Notes: generated from the letters alone by a model not told the origin. A DNA stretch of 64,000 nt from Nocardia sp. NBC_00565 (GCF_036345915.1 NZ_CP107785.1:3968001-4032000), one strand, 5' to 3'; counted from the first letter of the stretch, positions 37,669 through 46,211 are shown. Numbers and translations: made by a program.

Positions 37669-38232
37669 TTATTGTTCCGTCGTCTTCATCCGCCCAGCGC
37701 CGCTGGGCGCGCCGGAATGACCTGGCAGCGGCGCGGTCTGCCGCAAACGGACCCGAACCGGATCGACCGTCCTACCGGTTGCCCGCGCAGCGCGGGCTGG
37801 CAACCCTGCGAACGCGACCTGCATCGTCAGATCTCGGCCACGTCCCTCACCGCGCAGTGACCCGATGTCGAAAGTCAGTTCCTCCTCGGCAAGGGCAAAG
37901 GTGAAGTTGGTGGTCAGTGTGTTGAGGTAGGCACCCATCCGCGCGAACCCTTCGGCTACTGTCGGCGCCGTCATGAATAGATAACCGGTGAGGCCCTGGC
38001 CCCGGGGATCGTGGATTCGCCCGACTTGTAGTGCGAAGTCCGGATCGTCGAGCTTGTGCTCGACAAGTTCCCACGCCCGCAGGCTGCGGCCACTCGGCAC
38101 AACCGCCCGGCTGTTGGACAGCATCCATTCGGGGATGTCGGCCTCCCCGGCAAGCTGCCGCCGCACCGATTCGGGCAGCCCCACATTGTCGAGGGCAAGT
38201 CTGGGCAGCAGGACCAAATCTTCCGTGTCCAT
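37669..38232 (-). pseudogene. Truncated tandem copy of the AraC regulator
   Basis: The frame encodes 187 residues. The first 165 or so closely match the N-terminal ligand-binding domain of the intact AraC gene next door (LPRLALDNVGL, GYLFMTAPTVAEGFARMGAY, LNTLTTNFTFALAEE). It then jumps to sequence that, in another frame, reads SFRRAQRRWADED, the extreme C-terminus of the same protein. The DNA-binding domain is therefore deleted. It starts 11 bp after the stop of the full copy, so it would be co-transcribed; a free sensor domain could in principle still dimerise with the full protein, but decay is the simpler reading. Confidence 0.75.
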
Positions 38233-38243
38233 CTTGACGTTTC

Positions 38244-39236
38244 TCAGTTCTGTCTTTCCCCGGCTGCCCAGCGCCGCTGCGCGCGTCGCAATGCCCTGGC
38301 ATCGGAATAACCGACTTGGCGTGCTATCTCGATCCTGCTCATCAGAAGTTGCAGATTCGGGTCCTCCATTCGCGCACAGCGGGCACGATCGAGTTCACGC
38401 CGCCAGGTAGTTCCCTCCTCCGTGAGCCGTCGCTGCAGGCTGCGCCGACTCGTGGCCATTCTCCGTGCAGCGTGGTCCAGGGTGATAGGGCCGTCGCCGA
38501 GCATCTTCAGCAATTGATGGTGCAGTTGGTCCGACCACGACGTGGGCGGTGGCGGCGCCGTCGGCAGAGTCTGCGCGTACCGGAGCAGCATGTCCGCCAG
38601 CATGGGGTCGGCAGTTACAAGCGGCAGTGCCAGATCCGCGGTGCGGAAGGTGAGTTGGTCTGTCGGAGCACCGAAATCGACCTGGCCGGTACCGAAAGCC
38701 TCGACGAAATCGGCCTGCCGCCGAGGCGCTTTCTGTTGAAGACGGACCCGCACCGGATAGACCGCCCTGCCGGTTGCGCGCCGTGCGCGTTCGGGCATCC
38801 CCGCGAGTCCGACTTGTATCGTCAGGTCTCGGCCACGTCCTTCACCGCCGAGCGACACCGTATCGAATGTCACTTCCTCTTCGGTCTCCTCGGCAAGGGC
38901 GAAGGTGAAGTTGGTGGTAAGGGTATTGAGGTACGCACCGGTCGTGGCGAACCCTTCGCCCAGCGTGGGCGCCGTCATAAATAGATAAGCGTGCAGGCCC
39001 AGACACCGCGGGTCGTGGGTCAGCCCGACACGCAGTGCGACATGCGGGTCGTTCAACTCGTGCTCGACGAGTTCCCACACCCGCCGGCTGCGGTCGCTCG
39101 GCACAGCAGCCGCGTTGCCGGCCAGCATCCAACCGGGCACGTCGGCCTCATCCGCAAGCCGCTGGCGCACCTGCTCGGACAGCCCTACGTTGTCGAGGGC
39201 GAGTCTGGGCATCAGGATCGAATCCACCGCATCCAT
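38244..39236 (-). CDS. AraC-family transcriptional regulator (arabinose-binding-like N-domain)
   Basis: A 330-residue regulator with an N-terminal sensor domain (LMPRLALDNVGL through RGRDLTIQVGLAGM) and a C-terminal double HTH (ITLDHAARRMATSRRSLQRR, then IARQVGYSDARALRRAQRRW), the OruR-like layout. ATG 39236 follows AGGA by about 10 nt; an earlier in-frame start would add 16 residues. Upstream lie two 21-bp-spaced direct repeats that suit an AraC dimer. Being between the two island operons, it is a natural candidate for their activator; the ligand is unknown. Confidence 0.9.
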   Translation of the reverse strand: MDAVDSILMPRLALDNVGLSEQVRQRLADEADVPGWMLAGNAAAVPSDRSRRVWELVEHELNDPHVALRVGLTHDPRCLGLHAYLFMTAPTLGEGFATTGAYLNTLTTNFTFALAEETEEEVTFDTVSLGGEGRGRDLTIQVGLAGMPERARRATGRAVYPVRVRLQQKAPRRQADFVEAFGTGQVDFGAPTDQLTFRTADLALPLVTADPMLADMLLRYAQTLPTAPPPPTSWSDQLHHQLLKMLGDGPITLDHAARRMATSRRSLQRRLTEEGTTWRRELDRARCARMEDPNLQLLMSRIEIARQVGYSDARALRRAQRRWAAGERQN

Positions 39237-39264
39237 ATACACGCAATCCTGATTGAAAAAAAAT

Positions 39265-39295
39265 GGCGCGTTCGAAGCGTACATCGGCGCGTTCG
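39265..39295. promoter_or_regulatory. Direct repeats upstream of araC-like gene
   Basis: GGCGCGTTCG occurs at 39265-39274 and again at 39286-39295, exactly 21 bp apart, with similar flanks (AAGCGTACATC and GTGCGTATTCC). Head-to-tail half-sites two helical turns apart are the classical arrangement for AraC-family dimers. They begin 29 bp upstream of the gene, so autoregulation is plausible. Confidence 0.5.
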
Positions 39296-39454
39296 GTGCG
39301 TATTCCTAAGTGTGACAATCGAAACACCGCCACGGTCGGCGCCGATCAGTCTCACTCGGGCGGGCATTGTGTCCGGCCCATCACCCCACCCACCTGCAGC
39401 CATTCCGGGCCTGTACTCGCCCGGCCGCAGTAATCCCGACTTGCAGCGACATTG

Positions 39455-39485
39455 GCACATTCGGAGCACATTTCGGCACATTCGG
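39455..39485. promoter_or_regulatory. Triple direct repeat upstream of the response regulator
   Basis: GCACATTCGG, GCACATTTCGG and GCACATTCGG start at 39455, 39466 and 39476, that is every 10-11 bp, about 110 bp ahead of the response-regulator start. Direct repeats with one-turn spacing are typical OmpR/PhoB-type sites. The core resembles the GGCGCGTTCG repeats upstream of the AraC-like gene (GCrCrTTCG), so the two promoters may share a regulator. Confidence 0.45.
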
Positions 39486-39594
39486 TCCTTCTTCCCAACC
39501 CCGGCGCCGGGAATCATTTTGCGTACCCGGTGGCCTGCGGAAATCATTCGCAGACCTGCTGGTCATCGAGATCACGGTCAGGAAGGTGAGACAT

Positions 39595-40296
39595 ATGCGG
39601 CTGATCATGATCGACGATGACGACGACAGCGGTGCCGTGGCGAAGGCACTCGAGCTCCAGGGCCACGAGGTGGATCGCAAGCGTCGAGGGGCCGACCTAT
39701 TGCTGAAACACCGCGGCTATGACGCGGTCCTACTCGACCTCTGCCTACCGGATATGGATGGGCTGCTGGTGGTGCGGAAGCTGCGTGAAGTCAGCTCGGT
39801 GCCGGTCGTGATCCTCGCCGCGCGCACCGACGAGCGCACAATCGTGCTCGGGCTGCGCAACGGAGCCGACGACTACGTAGCGAAACCCGCGCGCATCGAG
39901 GAACTGACGGCCCGGCTGGAAGCGGTCACACGACGCGCCGACCATCGGCAGCCCACACCGAGCGCGCTGATCGTCTCCGGAGACGTTCGCGTGGATCTGG
40001 CGGCACGGCAGGTCGAAGTGGCTGGGCAGATGGTTCCGCTCACACGGCTCGAGTTCGAGCTGTTGCGGGTCCTGATCCAGCGGCCCGGTGTCGCGGTCAG
40101 CCGTCAGCAATTGATGGACCGCGTCTGGGGCGACGCATTCCTTGGGGTGTCACGGACGCTGTACGTGCATATGGCCGCTCTACGTGCCAAGTTGAACCGC
40201 CCCGGACTGATCACGAATGTCCGTGGGTACGGCTACCGCTGGGTCCCGGATCCATACACGGCAAAGGCCGGGCCGAACATGCTACGAGCAGGATAG
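39595..40296 (+). CDS. OmpR/PhoB-type response regulator, no adjacent kinase
   Basis: A 233-residue protein: receiver domain (acid pocket MIDDDDDSG, phospho-acceptor Asp in VLLDLCLPDMDG, conserved Lys in DDYVAKPARIEEL) and C-terminal winged helix (VPLTRLEFELLRVLIQRPG, SRTLYVHMAALRAKLN, VRGYGYRW). The residue at the usual Thr/Ser switch position is Ala (VVILAARTDE), which may change phosphorylation-dependent activation. Start ATG 39595 behind AGGAAGGTGAG. No histidine kinase gene is in the window, so it is an orphan, possibly pathway-specific, regulator. Confidence 0.9.
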   Translation: MRLIMIDDDDDSGAVAKALELQGHEVDRKRRGADLLLKHRGYDAVLLDLCLPDMDGLLVVRKLREVSSVPVVILAARTDERTIVLGLRNGADDYVAKPARIEELTARLEAVTRRADHRQPTPSALIVSGDVRVDLAARQVEVAGQMVPLTRLEFELLRVLIQRPGVAVSRQQLMDRVWGDAFLGVSRTLYVHMAALRAKLNRPGLITNVRGYGYRWVPDPYTAKAGPNMLRAG

Positions 40297-40455
40297 GCAT
40301 GGGCTTGCCATGACACTGAATGCATCCGAATTGGCATAGCACCGGGAACCCGCCGCCGCCTCGGTTTCACCGCCTGATCGGTCAGGCGACTTCACGCGTC
40401 GCGGTGCTACGTGGGCAAGCCCGGGGGAATCGGGGGCCCGACGTTGACGGCGCTT

Positions 40456-41850
40456 TCATGGCCTCGGCACGAATAACGCAAGGGCGTCGGCCATCGAGAT
40501 GTCGCGCTGGAGGGTCGCCCCGCAGAGCACAGCGATTTCGGCGGCCCGCCACCGGCCGATCCCGGCCATGACATGTCGCCGGCGTACCCGGTTGAGAACA
40601 TCCAGCGCGGACTCGGTCAACTCGGTAATACCTCTGTCGTTCGGGACGGGGACAGCGACCGCCGCCGCGTCCTCGTCTCGTTGTCGGTTGGGCTTGTAGA
40701 GGTACTTCTTCGCCACCATCAGGTGTGCAGCCGACAGCCGCGCGTTGAGCTCCAGTAGCAGGTAGCACTCACCGAGGGCCGGATACCGACGCAGTTTGTT
40801 TGCCAACTCGGAGTCGGACGCAGTGGCCACGTCGACGGTGGACAACCCGGCCTCGTCCAGCAAGACCTTGGGTAGTGAAGGTCGTGTGGCCGCGTCGGTG
40901 ACCAGCTGTCGCTCGTCCGCCAGCAATCCGGCGTGGATCCGCTGGACGTGGCGGGTATAGCCGGGCAGGTCGATTCCGGTCATCAGGTCGCGCACGATGA
41001 ATTGAATGTCCTGCGGGCCGCTGGGCGGGACATCATCGTGATCCCAATGCACCGCGTACTGGCGAAAGACATCGACGAAGTGGGGCACCGACAGTGTCCC
41101 GCGCTCGTCGCCTCGATGGAATTCCAGCAACAGCCGCCGAACACCGGCCAGCATCAGTCGAGCCGTAGCGAATCGCTCGGCGAGCTCATCGCTACTCATC
41201 GCGGATGTCCCACCGGCCCAGATCGGTTGCAGGGCTTGGTTTGCGGCCAACTCGAGGGTTTCGCAGCGCTTGAACAGCTCGATGATCAACGTTTCGCCGA
41301 TCTCGGCGGTATAGGTGCGAATACGACCGTCGTCGAAGACGCTGGGTAGCGTGCAGATGCGGCTGCTGCCCAGGTATGCACTCATCTCCGGCGCGTTCCA
41401 CCGGATGAGAGACGCATAGGCATCCCGATCCGGGTGTCCCGTACCCGAATGTGCGACAAGGGTGCTGAAATAGGCCCGAAACGGTGTTCCCCGTTCGCCG
41501 ACGCGCAGTAGTTCCAAGCCACGTCCAGGGTCGCGGCCGGCCAGGTCGAGGTTCTCCCGCTGGCTGTAGCTGGTAACCGAGGAACCGACAATGCCCAACT
41601 CGACGATCAGTCGCCGCGCCTCGCATGGATCGTTGGTGGCCGCCGACGGCAGGTGGGCAAGTGCCTTGTTCGCCAGACCGGTGAAGCCAGAGGCAGTTAG
41701 CGTGCCTTGGACGACACGCGAGCCAAGAGCAGGAAGCACATCGCTGACCCAGGCCGAGAACGTGCCGCCATACGCTGGACGCGGATAGGGCTGTTCGGAC
41801 ACCGATCGACCCACCACGCCACTTGTCATCCAGGAATCGGGCAAGATCAT
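40456..41850 (-). CDS. Uncharacterised protein coupled to GGPP synthase; possible PrnB/IDO-like fold
   Basis: 464 residues beginning MILPDSWMTSGVV at ATG 41850, which overlaps the prenyl-synthase stop by one base (TGATG), so the two are translationally coupled. It is helical and soluble. Two segments, LIRWNAPEMSAYLG and VPPSGPQDIQFIVRDLMTG, remind me of the monodechloroaminopyrrolnitrin synthase (PrnB)/indoleamine-dioxygenase-like superfamily in order and spacing, but the similarity is weak and I cannot identify a heme-ligand histidine with confidence. It might act on the prenyl product or join it to an amine. Treat the function as unknown. Confidence 0.7.
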   Translation of the reverse strand: MILPDSWMTSGVVGRSVSEQPYPRPAYGGTFSAWVSDVLPALGSRVVQGTLTASGFTGLANKALAHLPSAATNDPCEARRLIVELGIVGSSVTSYSQRENLDLAGRDPGRGLELLRVGERGTPFRAYFSTLVAHSGTGHPDRDAYASLIRWNAPEMSAYLGSSRICTLPSVFDDGRIRTYTAEIGETLIIELFKRCETLELAANQALQPIWAGGTSAMSSDELAERFATARLMLAGVRRLLLEFHRGDERGTLSVPHFVDVFRQYAVHWDHDDVPPSGPQDIQFIVRDLMTGIDLPGYTRHVQRIHAGLLADERQLVTDAATRPSLPKVLLDEAGLSTVDVATASDSELANKLRRYPALGECYLLLELNARLSAAHLMVAKKYLYKPNRQRDEDAAAVAVPVPNDRGITELTESALDVLNRVRRRHVMAGIGRWRAAEIAVLCGATLQRDISMADALALFVPRP

Positions 41851-42878
41851 CACCGGTTCCGATGCGCCACAGTACCGGCCAACGCGACCAAGTCCTCGAC
41901 GTCCGATCGTCCATGTAGCGTCTCGATCGCGACCAACGTCCTGCGCTCGGCCTGTTGTTGCGCATATCGTCTGCCCCCGGCGGCCTCGACCAAGTTTGTG
42001 GCCCGAATGACATCGGCTGTGGTCATTGGTGTTTCGGATGCGTAGAGTGCCGCCAACTCGACAGCCGCATCGCATTCCGATGCCAGCGCGGACACCACGG
42101 GCAGGGAATGCTTGCGCCGGGCCAGATCATTGCCGACGGGTTTGCCCGTGACGGCGGGGTCGCCCCAGATTCCGATCAGGTCGTCCGCGAATTGGAAAGC
42201 CAATCCGAGTTCACGGCCGAATGTGTCCATCGCCGATACGGTCTGCGCGTCCGCGCCGGCGCAGAGGGCACCCAGCGCACAGGCAACGCCCATCAGTGCC
42301 GCGGTCTTACCGGTGGCCATCCGCGCATAGTCTTCGACGCTTACCTGTTTGCGGGTTTCGAATGCAGTGTCCTCGTGTTGGCCCGCACACATTTCGACCA
42401 CGGCGCCGGCCAACCGAGTGACCGCCGCACCCGCCATCACCTTCGGCAGCGTTGATATCAGCACCGGCATCGCCAGGGCGTGCAGGGTCTCACCGAGCAG
42501 GATCGCGTCGGCAGTTCCCCAGACCTTCCACACGGTCGGTCGTCCCCGCCTGGTGGGGTCGGCATCCATGACATCGTCGTGGATCAAGGAAAAGTTGTGC
42601 ACCAACTCGACTGCGGCAGCCACATGCACAGCACCGCCGAGGCGAAGGCCGTACGCCTCGGCCGCGCCGATCACCAAGGCTGCCCGGAACGACTTACCGG
42701 AGTCAGCGCAGGCTGCGATTCCGTCGGCATCCCACCATCCGAAGTGGTAGCCGGCCATCCGGCGCAAGGGCTCAGGCAGCGTCCCTACTGTCTCTCGCAG
42801 CACCGGCTCGCAGGCATCCCGAGCCCGAGCCAGGACCGTGCCGGCCCGACTGTGATCGGTCGCCGAGGAAATTGTCAC
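41850..42878 (-). CDS. Geranylgeranyl-diphosphate-type polyprenyl synthase
   Basis: A 342-residue all-helical trans-prenyltransferase. The first Asp-rich motif is LIHDDVMDAD preceded by VELVHNFS, and the second is FQFADDLIGIWGDP; GKTAALMGVACALGA lies between. It makes C15-C20 prenyl diphosphates from IPP; chain length is suggested as C20 only by the family look and context. GTG 42878 is the assumed start; a TTG at 42902 overlapping the P450 stop is an alternative, and neither has a good binding site. It lies between a P450 and the coupled unknown gene, in the cyclase cluster. Confidence 0.88.
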   Translation of the reverse strand: MTISSATDHSRAGTVLARARDACEPVLRETVGTLPEPLRRMAGYHFGWWDADGIAACADSGKSFRAALVIGAAEAYGLRLGGAVHVAAAVELVHNFSLIHDDVMDADPTRRGRPTVWKVWGTADAILLGETLHALAMPVLISTLPKVMAGAAVTRLAGAVVEMCAGQHEDTAFETRKQVSVEDYARMATGKTAALMGVACALGALCAGADAQTVSAMDTFGRELGLAFQFADDLIGIWGDPAVTGKPVGNDLARRKHSLPVVSALASECDAAVELAALYASETPMTTADVIRATNLVEAAGGRRYAQQQAERRTLVAIETLHGRSDVEDLVALAGTVAHRNR

Positions 42879-42898
42879 CGACAGTGCACCGTATGTAT

Positions 42899-44266
42899 TC
42901 AATGGCGGACGATGAGCCGCATGCGGAGATCCCGGGCGCGCAGCACTGTGCCTATCACCGGACGCGGGTCTATGCCGGGGATAGGACGCAGTCGCCAACG
43001 AGCAGCGATTGTCGCCAGCGCGAGAGTGGCTTCGGTGAGGCCGAAGGTGTCGCCGATGCATTTGCGGGCGCCTGAGCCGAAGGGGATATATGCCTCTCGT
43101 CGCACCGGCGTCTGATCGTCGCTCCATCGGTCGGGGTCGAAACGTTCCGGGTTTTGGTATTGGTCACTGCGATGGTGGATGAGGTATGGGCTGTAGATGA
43201 CGGTGGTTCCGCGCGAAAGCGAATATCCGCCGAGCTCGGTGTCGGCGGTGACGGTACGGGTGAGCATCCATACCGGCGGATACAAGCGGAGAACCTCGGC
43301 GATGATCTGCCCAGTGAACGTCAGCTCAGGCAGCCGGTCCAGAGACGCGGTGCCACCATCTGGCAGGACACGGTCGACCTCGGCGTGCAGGCGTTCTTCG
43401 ATGTCGGGATGGTCGGCCAGAAAGTGCAGAGCCCACGCCACGGCGTTTGCTGTCGTCTCGGAGCCAGCGATGAAGAAAATCACGACCTGGTCGCTGATTT
43501 CGGCGTCGCTCAATCCCCGGCCGTCGGTGTCCCGGGTGGTCACCAGGGTGGACAGCAGGTCACCGTGTTCGACGCCCTCTTCCGCACGGCGCTTCGCGAC
43601 GTAGGTATCGAGCATCGCGCGCAGGCCGGTGCCCGCTTTGCGGTAGCGCCGGTTGCCGGGCGTCGGCACCCGGTCCAATACGGCTGGCCTGACCGTTCGC
43701 GCCAGAATTCCGTCGGCGATGATCGGGACGGCGTGCAGAGCCAGCTGCATGTCGGTCGGCCCGAGTTCTCCGGAGAACAGCGTCTTCATGACGACTCGCG
43801 TGGTGATCTCCGACATCTCCACCGGAACGTCGAGAATTTGTCCGTCGGTCCACCTGCCGACCACGGTCTCGACCTGATCGGACATGGCCTGTGCGTAGCT
43901 CGGCAGCCGATGGCGGTGAAAAGTTGGCTGCACCAAGCGCCGCTGCCGGCGATGCTGGCCGTGCGGACAGGTGACCAGATTATTGCCGATTACCCGTCGA
44001 CCGCTGATGAACAGCGGTCCGCCTTTGTCGAAGGTGCGATCGTCACGCAGAACCTGATTGCTGAGGTCCGGATCGCAGACGACGACCACTGCCAGGGGGC
44101 CGAGGCGGACCTGCACCAATCCGTTGTCCAAGGCTGCCAGCGAATTCAGAAACGTGAATGGATCACGCAATACCGGCAGTGCGTGACCGAAGAGTGGCAG
44201 TCCCGCGGGCGCGCACGGAATCATGCGCTGATCAGTAGTTGTCTGTTGGCCCGCACGTAGCGTCAT
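42899..44266 (-). CDS. Cytochrome P450 of the terpene group
   Basis: A 455-residue P450 of the class often paired with terpene cyclases (architecture like pentalenene oxygenase PtlI). N-terminal proline-rich hinge PCAPAGLPLFGHALPVL, I-helix FFIAGSETTANAVAWALHFL, ExxR in AEVLRLYPPVW, PERFDPDRWSDD and heme loop FGSGARKCIGDTFGL with the thiolate Cys. It starts 16 bp after the cyclase stop, and its end lies close to the prenyl synthase start, so the genes form one operon. It presumably oxidises the cyclised hydrocarbon. Confidence 0.95.
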   Translation of the reverse strand: MTLRAGQQTTTDQRMIPCAPAGLPLFGHALPVLRDPFTFLNSLAALDNGLVQVRLGPLAVVVVCDPDLSNQVLRDDRTFDKGGPLFISGRRVIGNNLVTCPHGQHRRQRRLVQPTFHRHRLPSYAQAMSDQVETVVGRWTDGQILDVPVEMSEITTRVVMKTLFSGELGPTDMQLALHAVPIIADGILARTVRPAVLDRVPTPGNRRYRKAGTGLRAMLDTYVAKRRAEEGVEHGDLLSTLVTTRDTDGRGLSDAEISDQVVIFFIAGSETTANAVAWALHFLADHPDIEERLHAEVDRVLPDGGTASLDRLPELTFTGQIIAEVLRLYPPVWMLTRTVTADTELGGYSLSRGTTVIYSPYLIHHRSDQYQNPERFDPDRWSDDQTPVRREAYIPFGSGARKCIGDTFGLTEATLALATIAARWRLRPIPGIDPRPVIGTVLRARDLRMRLIVRH

Positions 44267-44282
44267 GATGCCAATTCCTCTA

Positions 44283-45284
44283 TCAGTTGAGTGTGAAATT
44301 TTCCCACGCGTGCCAGTATCTGGGTGTCACGCGGTGCCATTCATAGCTTCCAGCCATCCATCTATCCACCCCGCGGATCAGCGCCTGGCAGGCAGGGCTG
44401 AGCTCCGGAATTGTTTCCTCCGCGAGCAGCCAGAAATCATCGTAGGCTCGTTGGGCGCGTTTGCCGGTTTCGGTGACCGCCGCTGACATGCTCATGCCTC
44501 GAGCTTGCAGCATCAAGGGATAATTCCAGAATACCAGTTGCTCTTCGAGTTCCATCGGCAGACTGAAGATGTCGTTGACCCACGATATAATATCGTTTGC
44601 CAGTTCGAGGAGGCGTTGGACGTCAGCCCGATACCATTCCTCATCCGATACGTATCTGCTCGAGCTGCACTCTACGAATATCAGCGCCATCGGCACTCCG
44701 GATATTCCGCGGCGCAGAACCTCGTACTGCTCGGTTTCCGGAACAGATCCGCTCGCACGCATCGCACTCTGCGCCGGCAACGCTTCCAGAAATCTTATGG
44801 TCGCCTGCTCGAATCGACCACCGGATCGTCTTCCGTGCTCCGCTTCCAGCCGTCGTACCAGGTCGATGCATGCCAGTTCCGGGCCGCTGGTAGGAGTCCT
44901 CGCACAGCGTGCCACGGCTACGAAGTGTTCTACGATCGGGGTGACGATCTCGGGTCCGTCTTCGGCCTTGTCGATGATGATGTCATCGATGAGCCATAAC
45001 CAATGGAAAAAATCGGATATGAGCTGCATGGTTACCGAAGGGGTTTGCGGACCATGCGTCAACCCGCCGAATGCCCCGAATTGTGCGGCGACGACTTTCC
45101 GGCGAACGACTTCATCTGTGATCAGTTGAAACCCTTCGGCCCACAGCACCGAATTCGAAGTGAGATCGTCGGCCCCCGGATGCGGCTCGGCGGCGGTTCG
45201 ATAGATATAGGTGATAGCGCCATACAGCGAGATACCTACAGCCAGGTAGGCCAACAGGGAACCAGGGCTCACAAATTCAGTCAT
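44283..45284 (-). CDS. Class I terpene cyclase
   Basis: A 333-residue terpene synthase. The Asp-rich metal site is LWLIDDIIIDKAED, the second site NDIISWVND (the N-D-x-x-S-x-x-x-D form of the NSE triad) and the C-terminal WHRVTPRY matches the bacterial W-x5-RY effector motif. An unusually hydrophobic N-terminus (LLAYLAVGISLYGAITYIY) precedes the domain and could tether the enzyme to a membrane. The next-door prenyl synthase suggests GGPP as substrate and a diterpene product. Codon use is visibly less GC-rich than in core genes, suggesting recent acquisition. Confidence 0.9.
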   Translation of the reverse strand: MTEFVSPGSLLAYLAVGISLYGAITYIYRTAAEPHPGADDLTSNSVLWAEGFQLITDEVVRRKVVAAQFGAFGGLTHGPQTPSVTMQLISDFFHWLWLIDDIIIDKAEDGPEIVTPIVEHFVAVARCARTPTSGPELACIDLVRRLEAEHGRRSGGRFEQATIRFLEALPAQSAMRASGSVPETEQYEVLRRGISGVPMALIFVECSSSRYVSDEEWYRADVQRLLELANDIISWVNDIFSLPMELEEQLVFWNYPLMLQARGMSMSAAVTETGKRAQRAYDDFWLLAEETIPELSPACQALIRGVDRWMAGSYEWHRVTPRYWHAWENFTLN

Positions 45285-45298
45285 CTTTCACATTCCTG

Positions 45299-46211
45299 AC
45301 AGGCGTGTGTCTACTATGGAATGCCCCGGAGTTAATGGTTCAATCCGTAAGCGTCCATAGCGAAGGCAGGTCCGAATCGGCGGTGATAACCGGATCTCGC
45401 CTTTGCGCGAAACTTCAAATTGGAGCGATGTAGCAGTCGGCGCAAGACATGCCGTTATCGTGACATGACGACCTCGGCACCCACAATTCGGCGGGCACTA
45501 CTTGACCATTACTTGACTTTGGGGCGCCGAGCGCTTGACGAGTGGGCGGTCGACCCACTGTCGAACCGCACGGCTCCACCGATCGTCATTCCGCTATTTA
45601 TCGCGCCATTGTATGGCGGTACATCACAGCGGTTCATGTACCCGATCGTTGCCGTGCTGAGCACCGACAGGGCGGCTGCTACTGCCGCGTCAAGCAACCT
45701 TCGGTTGGTAATCGGGTTGCCGGATCTTGGCGTTGACGCGAACTCGCGTTTGGGCTGGGCGTGCTGGTTGTGCCAGCAGATGTAGGTGCCGATGGCGGCG
45801 TCCTGTTCGCCGTGGCTGCGGTGGTCGGTGACTCGACCGGCGCGCAATCAAACTCGGTCAAGGCTGGGTCGCGCCGGTGGAGTTGCCAGCGCAGCTAGCC
45901 GAGCACACGGCCGACGCCGAATTGTCTGCCGCCGACATCGAGCACTTCCGGTATCGCCCCGCCGACGATAGGTGCGAGTAGGTGTCTCTCGACGGGGTCC
46001 ACCGTCGCATCGGCGGCATTACTCCTGGGCGCGTGGGGGTTTGGCGTAGACGCGCAGCATGTCTTCGATCGGCGGCGGCATGGTGGTGCCGAGGTCCGAG
46101 CGGGCCGGGGCCGCGCTCCTCCCGGGTCGGCGTGCTGGCGTCGCTCGGCATGCTGGTCTGATACGTCCGAGTTGAGTGGTTTCCGCCGGTGGCGGCCGTA
46201 CGATCGGCTAC
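45299..46211. other. Degenerate region at the right edge of the island
   Basis: About 0.9 kb with no intact gene. It holds the transposase tail at 45690-45835, a plus-strand fragment ending AELSAADIEHFRYRPADD at 45981, and a minus-strand fragment reading LGTTMPPPIEDMLRVYAKPP near 46025-46110. None has an acceptable start. A plus-strand frame from 45465 (TTSAPTIRRALLDHYLTLG) is protein-like for about 35 residues only. Together these look like remnants of several genes left by insertion and deletion. Confidence 0.5.
45690..45835 (-). pseudogene. Probable IS630-type transposase C-terminal remnant
   Basis: On the minus strand one frame reads AAIGTYICWHNQHAQPKREF and, after a one-base change, the next continues VNAKIRQPDYQPKVA and stops at 45690. 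Together they resemble the end of IS630-family transposases (a WHN helix, a Pro-Lys-rich stretch, a KVA-type terminus). Everything upstream, including the DDE core, is missing. No terminal inverted repeats were found. It suggests insertion-sequence activity next to the cyclase. Confidence 0.45.

Noticed and set aside
45465..45785. Plus-strand frame beginning TTSAPTIRRALLDHYLTLG as a gene
   Set aside because: No ribosome binding site, composition becomes non-protein-like, and the minus strand there carries a transposase-like tail.
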